The notes under the pieces were generated by a model. That model did not search any database. It worked only from the letters and a program-made list of their open reading frames with translations, and was not told where the DNA came from. Source: Clavaria fumosa (lineage: Eukaryota > Basidiomycota > Agaricomycetes > Agaricales > Clavariaceae). Taken from it: a stretch of 64,000 nucleotides of DNA. The position numbers and the translations under genes were made by a program. Shown piece after piece: positions 22,649 to 32,594 of the stretch. The stretch spans positions 2,790,001 through 2,854,000 of the forward strand of contig OX637796.1 of the NCBI GenBank assembly GCA_951802425.1. The letters are read 5' to 3'. How positions within the stretch are numbered: the first letter of the stretch is position 1; every line of letters starts with the position of its first letter.

Positions 22649-22961
22649 AGCCGACGATGAGGAGAGGGTTGGAGGTAGCCGCCATCATCTTGTGCTCAGA
22701 AAAGATGCGACGGGCGAGAGAGGGCGCTTAGACCGAGTGCTTTATACTGTAAACAGGTGCTGGGCAATGCTCCTTCTGTCAGCTTTGATGAATGCTCCTG
22801 ATAAGAATATGCGACACGACCATCCTGTTGTCCTGTGCATGTGCATATTGATACACTGTGACCACGGGCGCATTCACGGGTTTCAAAAATGAAACTGTAT
22901 TCTCTCACACGGCGAACAAAGGTTCTTCAAACGGAATGGAGCCTCTGGTGACACTGGCTTC
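22649..22961. other. region next to assembly gap, nothing assignable
   Basis: About 310 bp between the small gene at 22648 and the N run. The 3' part of the carrier gene on the far side of the gap should continue in this direction. I cannot find mitochondrial-carrier coding sequence here, so it probably lies inside the gap. Confidence 0.4.
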
Positions 22962-23161
22962 NNNNNNNNNNNNNNNNNNNNNNNNNNNNNNNNNNNNNNN
23001 NNNNNNNNNNNNNNNNNNNNNNNNNNNNNNNNNNNNNNNNNNNNNNNNNNNNNNNNNNNNNNNNNNNNNNNNNNNNNNNNNNNNNNNNNNNNNNNNNNNN
23101 NNNNNNNNNNNNNNNNNNNNNNNNNNNNNNNNNNNNNNNNNNNNNNNNNNNNNNNNNNNNN
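22962..23161. other. assembly gap (200 N)
   Basis: A run of exactly 200 N, which suggests a placeholder rather than a measured length. It truncates the carrier gene on the minus strand. Confidence 0.99.
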
Positions 23162-23846
23162 TAAGAAAAGGGGATTGCCAAGTGAAGCTGCCACGGAATG
23201 AGAGTCAAGAAATGCGATAGAGCGATGGAAAAGAAAGCTTGCCGCCCATAGCACCAGACGCGGCACCTGCAACTACAGATGTTACCGGTATCTGATCTTC
23301 TGCGGACCAGCCAAGAAATCGATTTGACGCTTTCCGCAGGGGCTCATAGAAACCTGTTCACAGTTCAAGTTGAAGCTAGCTTCGTGAGCACGTAGATAAA
23401 GAACAGATGAGGGTAGCTACTACCTAACCGCGAGCCATTCAAGAGTATCTGGCGCACGGTCAGATTCGATAAATATCAACTGCTAATTCAAACGCACTTG
23501 ATATGCATACTGCATGGGCCGTCAGAACTCGTCGTAGGTGGTGCACGGAACTCACAGCTGGCCCCAAACCTCTCTGAAGTCCTACCAACCCTTCATTTTT
23601 CCAAGTTTTGACAAGTGCATCTACAGCACTCTTATAGACCCGATCTCCCTTGCCCTTCGCTAGTTCTCCCTGGAGTTGTAGCCTAGTTTTCGCGACTTCA
23701 GCGGGATTGGAAAAAGTAACCTAGCGTGGTGATGAGAATGGGTAAGGCAAATATTTATAGTTCGCGATACTTGCAGCAACGCACGCCGCAGCAGCTCCGC
23801 AAGCAAAGCCTTCGGCCGTCGAGATTGGGCGGTCTTGAACAGCCAT
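23162..23846 (-). CDS. OAC1: mitochondrial carrier, oxaloacetate/sulfate type (Oac1-like), truncated by gap
   Basis: Inner-membrane solute carrier. Exons: 23775-23846, 23556-23720, 23498-23509, 23424-23448, 23243-23353, 23162-23187 and then the gap; roughly 145 residues are visible, about half the protein. The start is MAVQDRPIS. The first carrier signature is VTFSNPAEVAKTRLQLQGEL (P-x-E-x-x-K-x-R). Further blocks YKSAVDALVKTWKNEGL and GLQRGLGPAYAYQILLNGSR match the Oac1 group, followed by LGFYEPLRKASNRF, VVAGAASGAMGA and NPLFL at the gap. Two introns (donors at 23774 and 23242) begin with GC, and one exon is only 12 nt (YAYQ). Substrate assignment to oxaloacetate, sulfate and isopropylmalate rests on family resemblance only. 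Confidence 0.82.
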
Positions 23847-24088
23847 AACGCGGAAGAAGGTTGCTTGAGTCTAGCCTCAGAGGGGTTGCTTGAGACAGTT
23901 CAATGGCTTGTTTCAGCCGTGCATGGCAAATGATTGACGAAAACAGTAACGGAAATTGCTGTATACATACATTTTATGCGTGCTGTGAGGCTAGGAAACG
24001 GCTGACAAGGAACAGTAAAAGAAGCCACCTCGATAGGCGCGACTTCCCTCTGGCACGTGTTGCCACACAGATTGACCGTGCCGACAAC

Positions 24089-27000
24089 ATGCATCCAAGC
24101 TCGCCAATAAGCAGCAGCGTCGTGGTGCTTGTCGCAGTGCTGGCGTTGGTGCTTCCAGTCATAGCCCGCTTTGTGTCGTCTCCGTTCACGGTCCTTCTGC
24201 TTTCTCCTTTGCTTTTGTTCTTGCTCGCCGTTGCTTTCGCGGTTGCCTTTGTCGCTCTCGGCCATTTCCTAGACTCAAAACAAGCCAATCAGCAAAATGA
24301 CTTGAGATCCGCGGCTCGCCCCCTGGGATTCTCAACCCCTGCTGCCTGGCAGGCCGTCGTAACGCGATCCCGATGGTCACAGAATGAATCGTGCACTCTT
24401 TCCCCCGTATACCCCGAATCTCAGGCTGTATCTGCCGCACTCGAGGACTTGATGACTTTGGTAGTACGAGACTTCGTTTTGACCTGGTATTCTGAGCTTT
24501 CGACGTCGCCCTCGTTCCCATCTGTCATCACCAAAGTGCTGCACGATTCCCTTGAAAGCTTAATCGCTCGAGTATTCGCAATAGACGTTCCAGCGCTTTT
24601 GGTCAAGCGAATCCTTCCCGAAGTGACCCAGCACATCGAGCGATTTCGACAATCTGAAATCGAACTTCGTGGCGCTGCGCTTGAACGTCGGCTGACTCAA
24701 TCCGAGGAACTTGATCTCCTCCTGGCTAGCAGATATTCGAGCAAAGGGGGAACAAAATTGCATTCCGCGATCGACAACCTTTCCACGACGTTCACCAAGC
24801 AGACCGAAGAAGCTCATCTGAAGCATCTCATCGAAAAGGCACTGCCCTTCATTCTCCCAGAAAATGAAGGGAATAGCCGAATTTTCAAATTAGTAGTCCG
24901 AGAGATTGTTGCGTGTGCAGTACTCTACCCGATGATGGACATGATGGCAGATCCAGATTTTTGGAACAGGGCGATCGATGAACTGGTGAGTGCACGTCCC
25001 GAGATTCGGACAGGTCTTTCCTGAATGGGACTTGCAGGCTGGCGCAGCAATTCATCAACAGTATGTACATTCATGTACTAGATCATGTTTACTGATCTTC
25101 CATAGGCGGCTCGTCACTAAAGTCCGTAATGTGTTGGAAGCACAATCCCCTCGGTCCCAAGCTAGGCTTTCGACGCCAACAGAGACAATCACGATCAGCA
25201 CGGGTGCTCGCCAGTTCGAGTCCTTTCTTCGTAGTATCAGCCGGTCCTCGTCGCTTCTGGATATCCGGCGGCTGAAGAATGACATCGTGGGCGAGATTCG
25301 AAGGACTAGGATGCTTCTCGGTATGCTATTTTCATTTAGTCGCAGCAAAGAGCGGTATTTTGACTTTAAATCGCACAGCTGATCACGAGAAAGATGATTG
25401 GATTAATGGAGAGAAAACTGAAGATGTCGTGGCCTTCCTGGATAGACTCTACACTGCGAAGCGCAAGGCAGAGCAGCGTATCGTCCTGTTGGGTGGTGCA
25501 GAAAACACGGTGATTATGTTTTGCGTCTCCACATCGAGCATCTCAATGGTGTTGTGTACAGGAAAGCAGCCATGAGCCTTCTACAGAACCTCGCCTCACT
25601 CTTCGTGATGTCCTGGGAAACCCAAGCTCATTGTCTTACTTCATGGAATTCATGGATCGCCGGAACAGGTCACTGCTGGTCCAGTTCTGGCTTACGGTCG
25701 AGAGCTTCAAGAATCCTTTGGAAGCCGTGGACACAGACTCTTCAGGAGATGAGGATGATGCCATCCAGGAAGTGTCATATGGTGCCACCGTCAAGGAGGA
25801 CATCAGCATGATCCATGACCTCTACTTTTCCGGAGTCACACCACATTCAGCATTAGCTTGTATCTCCAAGAAGCATTTCGATATCATACGTTCGTTTGCC
25901 AAGGATGAACTCACGCCTCTGCCTGCGACAGAGAGAAGAGTCCGCCATAGCGTATTGTTGGCGCAACGGCAAGTAGAGAAGGAGATGGAGCAAGATTTTG
26001 AGGACTTTGAGAGATCTGAATTATGGTTCAGAGTCATTGGTGACGCAGAATCCAGACAGCACAAGGCTGCCGCCGAGAGGCCCAACGCGCGTAACCAATC
26101 TCAAGCCTCTTCATCTTCGGATTCATCGATGGCAGTGCCCTCCGTACCTCCACCCGCAAGGACACAGTCTCCATACTTCTTACCACGATCGGAATCTGCT
26201 CCCGGCTTCGGTCTCGCGCGCGGTACCGTGACAAGCGCAAATTTCAGCACAGGTCAAATCTCGATTGGCCACCCCAATCAACCAGCTTCGCCTCCACCCG
26301 CGCTCCGACCATCTCCGTCCAATATGGAATTGCTTATGTCACCCCCCGTCGAATCGACTCGGGCCCCATTATTTGACGGTCCCGAAGATAAGGTCTCTGC
26401 TATTGATGATGCGCAAATGCAGAGAATGGAAGCCATTCGGGCTGCATTGACAGATATTATCGCTCTTGACAAGAAGGGAACCGGAAGTTCAACTACCGGT
26501 CTCGATACGTACTCGTCGGAGGAACAAGACCCGCTTTTCACGAGATCGGCTGCGACAGCTGGCAGCAGACGGAGACCAGTGTTTGATGACGACAATGATG
26601 TAGACGAAGCGAACGAAGATCACCCGGAAGAGGCAAACGGAGGCAGTGGTAGATCGTTCCAACTCGCAGCACCTGGAGACCTTCAGCTCTCATATGAAAT
26701 CTCCCGTCTGGAGGAAAAAATTACAAGCCTACAAGCCCAAGATTCCATGCTGGACACTCTTATCAAGAAAGCGGAATTGGCGGGAGACACTCAAGAACTT
26801 AGACTTCTCATGAAGTCAAAGTCTTCGATGAGTAGAGATTTGCGAGAATTGAGGTTCCAGAAGCTTCAATACGAGCAACAGGAGTCGGCCAATCGTTTGA
26901 TTTCCGACAGGACAACAATTACAATCGCCAGTTCGACTGTGGGCGAAGAGGAGGGCAAATCGGTCGTCCGTTATCTCATTGAAGTGCAGCAGCATGGACC

Positions 27001-28248
27001 CGATGGTGGTTTTGCTTCTGGTTGGGTCGTCGCCAGACGATACAACGAGTTCTTGAAAATGCACAACCGACTTAAAGAACGGTACAGCATGGTGAAGAAT
27101 CTCGACTTCCCAGGCAAGCGTTTGATGACATCGTTGTCGGGGAGTTTTCTAGATACTCGCAGGACTGGCCTTGAAAAATATTTGCAGGTGCATCCTAGTT
27201 TGAACTCCTTGTCGGGCGCCACGTTTTGACCGAGTTGTTCCCAGAGCTTGGTTGCGATCCCAGTCGTCTGTGATAGCAGCGATCTCCGCAGTTTTCTTTC
27301 TCGCGACTCACCGTTTGTTGCTTCTGACCCTTCTCCGGCGTCAAAGAGCTCCCCTAGCTTCTCTGCTGGGAAGGATCTCGTCCGCACCGTATACCGTTCG
27401 GTGGCACAGAGCGTGGATGACATTTTCTTCGGGCCATCCATGTTGGACGTGATGATACTCAGGCTCACCCGTCAGGCTGCGGAATTTGTGGGCATAGTAG
27501 GTTCCGGCGTAAACGACGAAGACTTAGTAGCTCGGGCCCTGAAGGCTTCGGGAAAATCGACATCTGAAGACACACTCATGCAACTCCCTGGCGACTTGAA
27601 ACCTTTGGAAGGCGAAACCAGCACCTCCACCTTCTCGGCACCCATCTGTGATCTGGCTTTGGCTGTATTTGAACTTAACAAGCAGAACAACTGGCTCCGA
27701 CGCCAAGCCATTGTCATCATCCTGCAGCAAGTCCTTGGCGGGACGATTGAACGGTACATGCATAGTTGCAGCTGTGCCTTTCGTGTCGCTGACGGACGCA
27801 TGACAGCAAAATACGAGATTTCTCCAAGACGCTCGTGGAAGAGAGTCGACTTATGAGCATGATGGACCTTTTTCGGGAAAATATTTGGCCTTCTGGGAGA
27901 CTCAAAACGCGGTCGTTTGTGCGTACTCCAGAAGAGAAACTGAGGACCAGGGACGACGCGAATCGCAAGCTCTCGTCGCTGCTTCCTGGTAGATATACTG
28001 CTCAATTACATATAAGCCTCTACTAACCCTAAGAAAGATCTGGCGGCCAATGTGATTGGAAGATCGAATGCAAGAAGAGGAGCCAGGAGAATATTTGCTG
28101 TGCTCCAGAACCGTCGATTAAACCAACACATTGCGTATGTCATCCTTGACGAGGTACGCCAGCATCCTGAACTGCCTTCCCAAACGGTGGTCTTTACTGA
28201 TTCCCGTAGATTTTCAATGCCTTATTTCCCGGTTCATCGCCTTCGTAA
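24089..28248 (+). CDS. MDM1: Mdm1/SNX13-type PXA-RGS-PX-nexin_C protein
   Basis: ER-anchored protein tethering ER to vacuole/endosome membranes and lipid droplets. Nine exons: 24089-24985, 25038-25060, 25106-25320, 25379-25509, 25562-27187, 27245-27753, 27807-27988, 28038-28153, 28210-28248; 1245 residues. Two hydrophobic N-terminal segments (about 8-27 and 33-62) form a membrane hairpin. The PXA domain follows (ALEDLMTLVVRDFVLTWY to about 310). The RGS domain is around 432-600 (LTLRDVLGNPSSLSYFMEFM, RNRSLLVQFWLTVESF). A coiled coil and a PX domain (VVRYLIEVQQHG, RRYNEFLKMHNRLKERY) follow. The C-terminus is nexin_C (WLRRQAIVIILQQVLGGTIE, ANVIGRSNARRGARRIF). The apparent frame change at 25510-25561 is a 52-nt intron. 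Homologues have this same domain order. Confidence 0.92.
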
Positions 28249-28504
28249 GACAGCCATTCGCTCCGGAGTCTACGATCTCGGGCTGAATTGACAGGAATGA
28301 CATGCCGTTTGTCAGGCACAATTAGTTGACGGTGACATCCCCGTGGACTTCAACAGTGGACTGCGCTTCAGAGTTGCGTTTGCGACCAGATTCTCCTCCG
28401 TCAGATGAGGTAGGCACATTATCCTGTAGGATCATCTGCCACTTCGACCCAGTCCGGTGCGACGTCGCCGCTGATGCTGAAGGGTCATCATTTCTACATA
28501 TCTG

Positions 28505-30245
28505 TCAAAACCGTGCCCAAATCTGGCGCGCCATGACGCACACGTAGGTTGTATGGAGCAGGTAGCCGCCAGAACCTGGCATGTTCATGAGAGGATGGGT
28601 TCGTCCTGGTAGAACCTGGGAACCCGCTAGTCAGCCCCTTGGTTGGTTTCCCTAGTTTCGATAAGCATTACCTGGTATCTACGAAGCCAAGCCTCAGTCA
28701 ATATTGGGGCCAAAAAGCGAGGGCTCTGTCGTAGCTTTACTTGCAAATCTGCTAGCACCTGCGGATGGACAAAAACAAGTGAGAATGAGCTGATGAGGAC
28801 GCATCAGACCTCACTTGTACGTAAGGGCTTTGAATTACAATATTTGCAGACCCTGCAAGATATCGTGACAGCATCTCTATGATTGAGAAAGGATCATATT
28901 CGCTGGATAAGACTAATCTGGTGGGGAACCACAAGTTTGAGAATCAGCGTTAGAGAAAGTGCTGTAGGTATTCACGCTTCAAAGGCTCCAGCAAACAGGT
29001 CCTTTCGGGCGCCATTTTGGTAATCGGTCACTATCTTTCGCTTCTTCAGACGGGCTTGATGCTTAGCCGATTTTGCATCACTCTGTAATGGATCAGAAGG
29101 CAGCATAGCTGAAGACAATATAAGCGCAACTGAATGGTACCGAATGTGATTTTCGCTAACCTGGAGCGTAATCCGTTTGCGCTGTAGACCAGTTGAGCGA
29201 CGCATGGATGGAGGTGACATTCTCCTTGAAATTCATTTGCACCATGACAGCATATGCCGGAGGGCCGTCGACATCACAGATACTGATGAGCCTCCCCTCA
29301 CCTGAAGACAGCGGTAAGTAATAGTACGGCCCGCACATTTGGACGCATGTACCCCCCATCCTGTCTAATATAGCAGAAACCACTATCCCTGACGCGTCAT
29401 CCACAACAAGATACCGGCCGCCGGGTCGTATGTTGGCGAGGTTCATCATCTGTGAAAGAGTGTCGATACGGATGTCGCGGATCCTAGCTTTATCCTTATT
29501 GAACCAATAGTCGCACACGTTGAATATGGTAGGCTCCAGGGTTGTAAACGACTTTAAATACCTAGGGGATTCAATGTATAATGGTTGACGAAAGGCTGGT
29601 CCAGTGTTACTCACTTGTCTTCCTTCCGTTTCTTGTATTTCTCTTTACTGTATTCAGACTTCAAAGAAAAGTTTGCGTGTTGTTCAATCTGCTTCTTGAT
29701 TATATCCTGGACAATGGTTACATCGGGATATAAGGCATTAATTATTTCATATTTCGGGGGGAAGACCATACCGAAGCGTGGACGCCAGAGCGCTTCAGCT
29801 CCTCTATGTCTTGGGAAGTCAAGAGTTGCACCAACTGACTGTCATTAATGAGTTCGTTTGTCGCCTCTGTATCCTCTGCTCGTTGTCCATGAATGCTCAC
29901 GTCCAATGTAGATGATTGAAAGGAAGATTTACCGATCTCCAAGAAATTTTGGGGAGGAAGCACGTTCAATTTCTTCCCTGCTATTTCGTAGGTCAGTCCG
30001 AACGAATTCCCAATAAGTTCGTTCGCGCTAAATGAGCCTTGTCTCCCCATGGAGATGGTTCTCAAGACGAGCAGGGTTAGCTACGCAAAGCAACGTGAGA
30101 TGGAGAGGCGTGCTTACGAGTCCACCTCGATTTTTGCAGCACGGACGTTACCTCTCGGAGCCCTAAGCAAAACTGTGTCTCCCGCCCGAATTTTGGGCGG
30201 TTCCCTGTTGCATGTTGAAGGCCCCGGAATGCTCGTGAGATCCAT
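28505..30245 (-). CDS. TRM6: tRNA m1A58 methyltransferase non-catalytic subunit Trm6
   Basis: Partner of Trm61 in the nuclear tRNA(m1A58) methyltransferase; binds tRNA and lacks the SAM-binding motif. Nine exons: 30118-30245, 29772-30060, 29615-29706, 29353-29561, 29161-29301, 28976-29108, 28815-28917, 28672-28758, 28505-28615; 430 residues. Blocks: AGDTVLLRAPRGNVRAAKIE, NELIGNSFGLTYEI, NDSQLVQLLTSQDIEELKRS, GVHASDIIKKQIEQHANFSL, YLKSFTTLEPTIFNVCDYWF, DTLSQMMNLANIRPGGRYLV, ICDVDGPPAYAVM. It ends EAWLRRYQVLPGRTHPLMNM and GSGGYLLHTTYV, the usual Trm6 C-terminus. The ATG at 30245 is 90 bp from that of divergent SHE4. Confidence 0.93.
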
Positions 30246-30335
30246 ACGAAATCGCTGGCAAATGAACGTGATAGGCTTGACTGTTGTTGATTTTACAAGG
30301 CGTAGCCAAACACGATCCAGGCTTCATTCCCGACC

Positions 30336-32372
30336 ATGATCGTTACCGAAACTGAAGATAAATTAGACGCGCTGCTCCAAAGATCATACAAGCAGCCTAC
30401 TGATCTTCTACCAATCGAATTAACCCTCCTAATTTCATCCTTCTCCCCGTCACACCCGACCTCCCATCGTTCCAAGGCATATCTTGTCCTCTCGGCCGTT
30501 TGCCAAGGGGTTAGAGGCCCTCCCTCCCACAAGGAAAATCAGGAAACCGACTCGGCAACGGAATCGCTCGTCAGGGCCTTTATGCCCGTTATCACGACAC
30601 ATTTCTCGAATCCTACGGACGTCGATCAACTTATTGCGCTGTCTTTCTTAACCGCTCTCTTTCAAGTGGACTGGGCGTCAGCCTCTTCCATCTTTGTGCA
30701 AGATGGTCTGGCAGATTCTGTCATGGATAGCTTAGACATTGCTCCGAATTGTAAGGAACTCTCTCTGCAAGTCGCACATCTTCTGGGTCAAGCCAGCGGA
30801 CACAAGTCTTGTCGACGCGTTGTCTCATCTCATCCCTTGGCATGGTTGAAAACAAAGTCGCTCCAAACACAAGACACCGCATTGCGTGCAGCATGTGCTA
30901 TCGCTCTCGTAAAGCTGCTCAAGGGCGACCCTCCTGACAATGCGGACTCCGAGGCCAAGAACGATGAAGTAGCCCCGGCGATCGCCATTGACAAGGATCT
31001 AGCGATTTTGATGAAAGGTTTGATAATTGAAAGGCAGGACGATTCTGCCTTAGCAGATGCCGTGGAGGGTTTGGCGTACCTCAGCGTTGTCCCAGCGATA
31101 AAGGAGCTCTTGGCCAAGGATAATGTTTTCCTGACCCGGTTATTCTCACTCCTGCCCAGTCGAAAGGCAATTGATGGCAAGGACATCAATCCCACGCTGA
31201 TCTTCGGCATTGTGAATATTGCGGCAAACCTCTGTAGTTATCCACCACGCCTCTCGGAAGAAGAAGCACGTATCCAGAAGCTGAGACGAATGACGGCGGC
31301 ACGTCAGCGCCCCAGACAAGCTGTCGTTGACGAACTGATCGACCCATTGGAAGTCGATGATTATGTGAAAGAGCGAGGCAGGAGGTTGATTGCTGCAGGT
31401 GCCCTTGACGCGTTAACATCGGCGCTGCGACTCACGGAGAGCAAACGAACCAGGGTCACCGTCGGTGATGCATTGCTGAGTCTGATAGAGAATAAGCAGA
31501 ACAGAGGAAAGGTTCTTCAGAGCGGAGGAGCCAAGGGACTTATTTACATCATAAAACACTCCTCAAGCCCAATGTCCGACGAGTCGGCCAAGTTGGAAGA
31601 TGCGGGCTTGCGAGCGATCCAAGCCCTTGCCAAGTTAGCCATTACGGCTTCTCCATTTCAAGTTTTCGGGCCAGACAAAGGTGCTACGTACGATGCCATT
31701 CGACCTTTCTCCGTCATGCTTCTCCACTCTTCTGCCACTCTTCTGCAACAATTTGAATCCATCATGGCTCTGACAAATATCTCCTCAATACCCGGATCCT
31801 CCGAACGCATAGCCGAGGTCAAGATGCTCCTCAATAAAGTAGAAATTCTGCTCCTAGAAGACCACACATTGGTTCGCAGAGCGTCGATGGAGCTTATCTG
31901 CAATCTCATTGCTGGTTCAGATAAAGTGTACGAGAGATGGACAACAGAATCTAAGCTGCACATTTTGGTCGCGATGTCAGACGTAGACGACCTCCCTACG
32001 CGGCTGGCAGCATCTGGTGCTCTCGCTGTCGTGAGTACAGGGCCTAGCGCCTGTGCAGCGTTGCTACGTTTGCATCAGAAATCGGGGAGGGTGCTGCCAA
32101 TTCTTGTGCAACTCATCGATCCTTCTGCTTCGGATGAAGACCCTCAGCCCGGACGTCATGCAGGTCTCGCTCATAGAGGCGTGATCTGTGCCCGAAACTT
32201 CCTGCTCGGCGTGGAAGGCGAGGAGGCACGGCTTTTCCTAGTGGAAGATGCGAAGAAGGCAGGGTTGGTTGAAGCGTTGTCCAGCGTGATGAAGGAGAAA
32301 TTTGATGATGCTGAAGTATTGAGGGCAACAGCAGAACTCTTGAGATACCTCGGATTACCTGCTAAAGCGTAG
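30336..32372 (+). CDS. SHE4: UCS-domain myosin chaperone (She4/UNC-45)
   Basis: UCS proteins bind the myosin motor domain and help it fold and bind actin. Intronless, 678 residues. The whole chain is armadillo-like helical repeats without a TPR domain, as in fungal She4/Cro1. Recognisable parts: LRAACAIALVKLL, LADAVEGLAYLSVVPAIKEL, IFGIVNIAANLC, VEILLLEDHTLVRRASMELI (a strongly conserved UCS stretch with NLI after it) and RLAASGALAVVS. The last 60 residues read RGVICARNFLLGVEGE. The gene directly downstream (222 bp from stop to ATG, same strand) is myosin-I, the predicted client. It is divergent from TRM6. Confidence 0.9.
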   Translation: MIVTETEDKLDALLQRSYKQPTDLLPIELTLLISSFSPSHPTSHRSKAYLVLSAVCQGVRGPPSHKENQETDSATESLVRAFMPVITTHFSNPTDVDQLIALSFLTALFQVDWASASSIFVQDGLADSVMDSLDIAPNCKELSLQVAHLLGQASGHKSCRRVVSSHPLAWLKTKSLQTQDTALRAACAIALVKLLKGDPPDNADSEAKNDEVAPAIAIDKDLAILMKGLIIERQDDSALADAVEGLAYLSVVPAIKELLAKDNVFLTRLFSLLPSRKAIDGKDINPTLIFGIVNIAANLCSYPPRLSEEEARIQKLRRMTAARQRPRQAVVDELIDPLEVDDYVKERGRRLIAAGALDALTSALRLTESKRTRVTVGDALLSLIENKQNRGKVLQSGGAKGLIYIIKHSSSPMSDESAKLEDAGLRAIQALAKLAITASPFQVFGPDKGATYDAIRPFSVMLLHSSATLLQQFESIMALTNISSIPGSSERIAEVKMLLNKVEILLLEDHTLVRRASMELICNLIAGSDKVYERWTTESKLHILVAMSDVDDLPTRLAASGALAVVSTGPSACAALLRLHQKSGRVLPILVQLIDPSASDEDPQPGRHAGLAHRGVICARNFLLGVEGEEARLFLVEDAKKAGLVEALSSVMKEKFDDAEVLRATAELLRYLGLPAKA

Positions 32373-32594
32373 CAAACACTCGCAACAGCGAAATGAGAGT
32401 TGAGAGGTTTTTCGTTTAGTTTCATCGCCGAACAACGAAGGGGAAAAGGCCCAAGCCGAGCAGGCTGTGGGCCCGATCGCGACCGAGCTGTGTAGTGGTT
32501 GTCGCGTATCATTACATTCGTTCCAAAAGTAGCAAAGTCTTCATTCACCATCACCATCTGGGCGCAGTAGGAGCCTGGACATTTGACATTTACT

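Noticed and set aside
25510..25561. Apparent frameshift in the MDM1-like gene, with an open peptide DYVLRLHIEHLNG in a third frame
   Set aside because: A 52-nt GT-AG intron (GTGATT...TACAG) joins the flanking exons in phase 0 and gives the expected run into the RGS domain.
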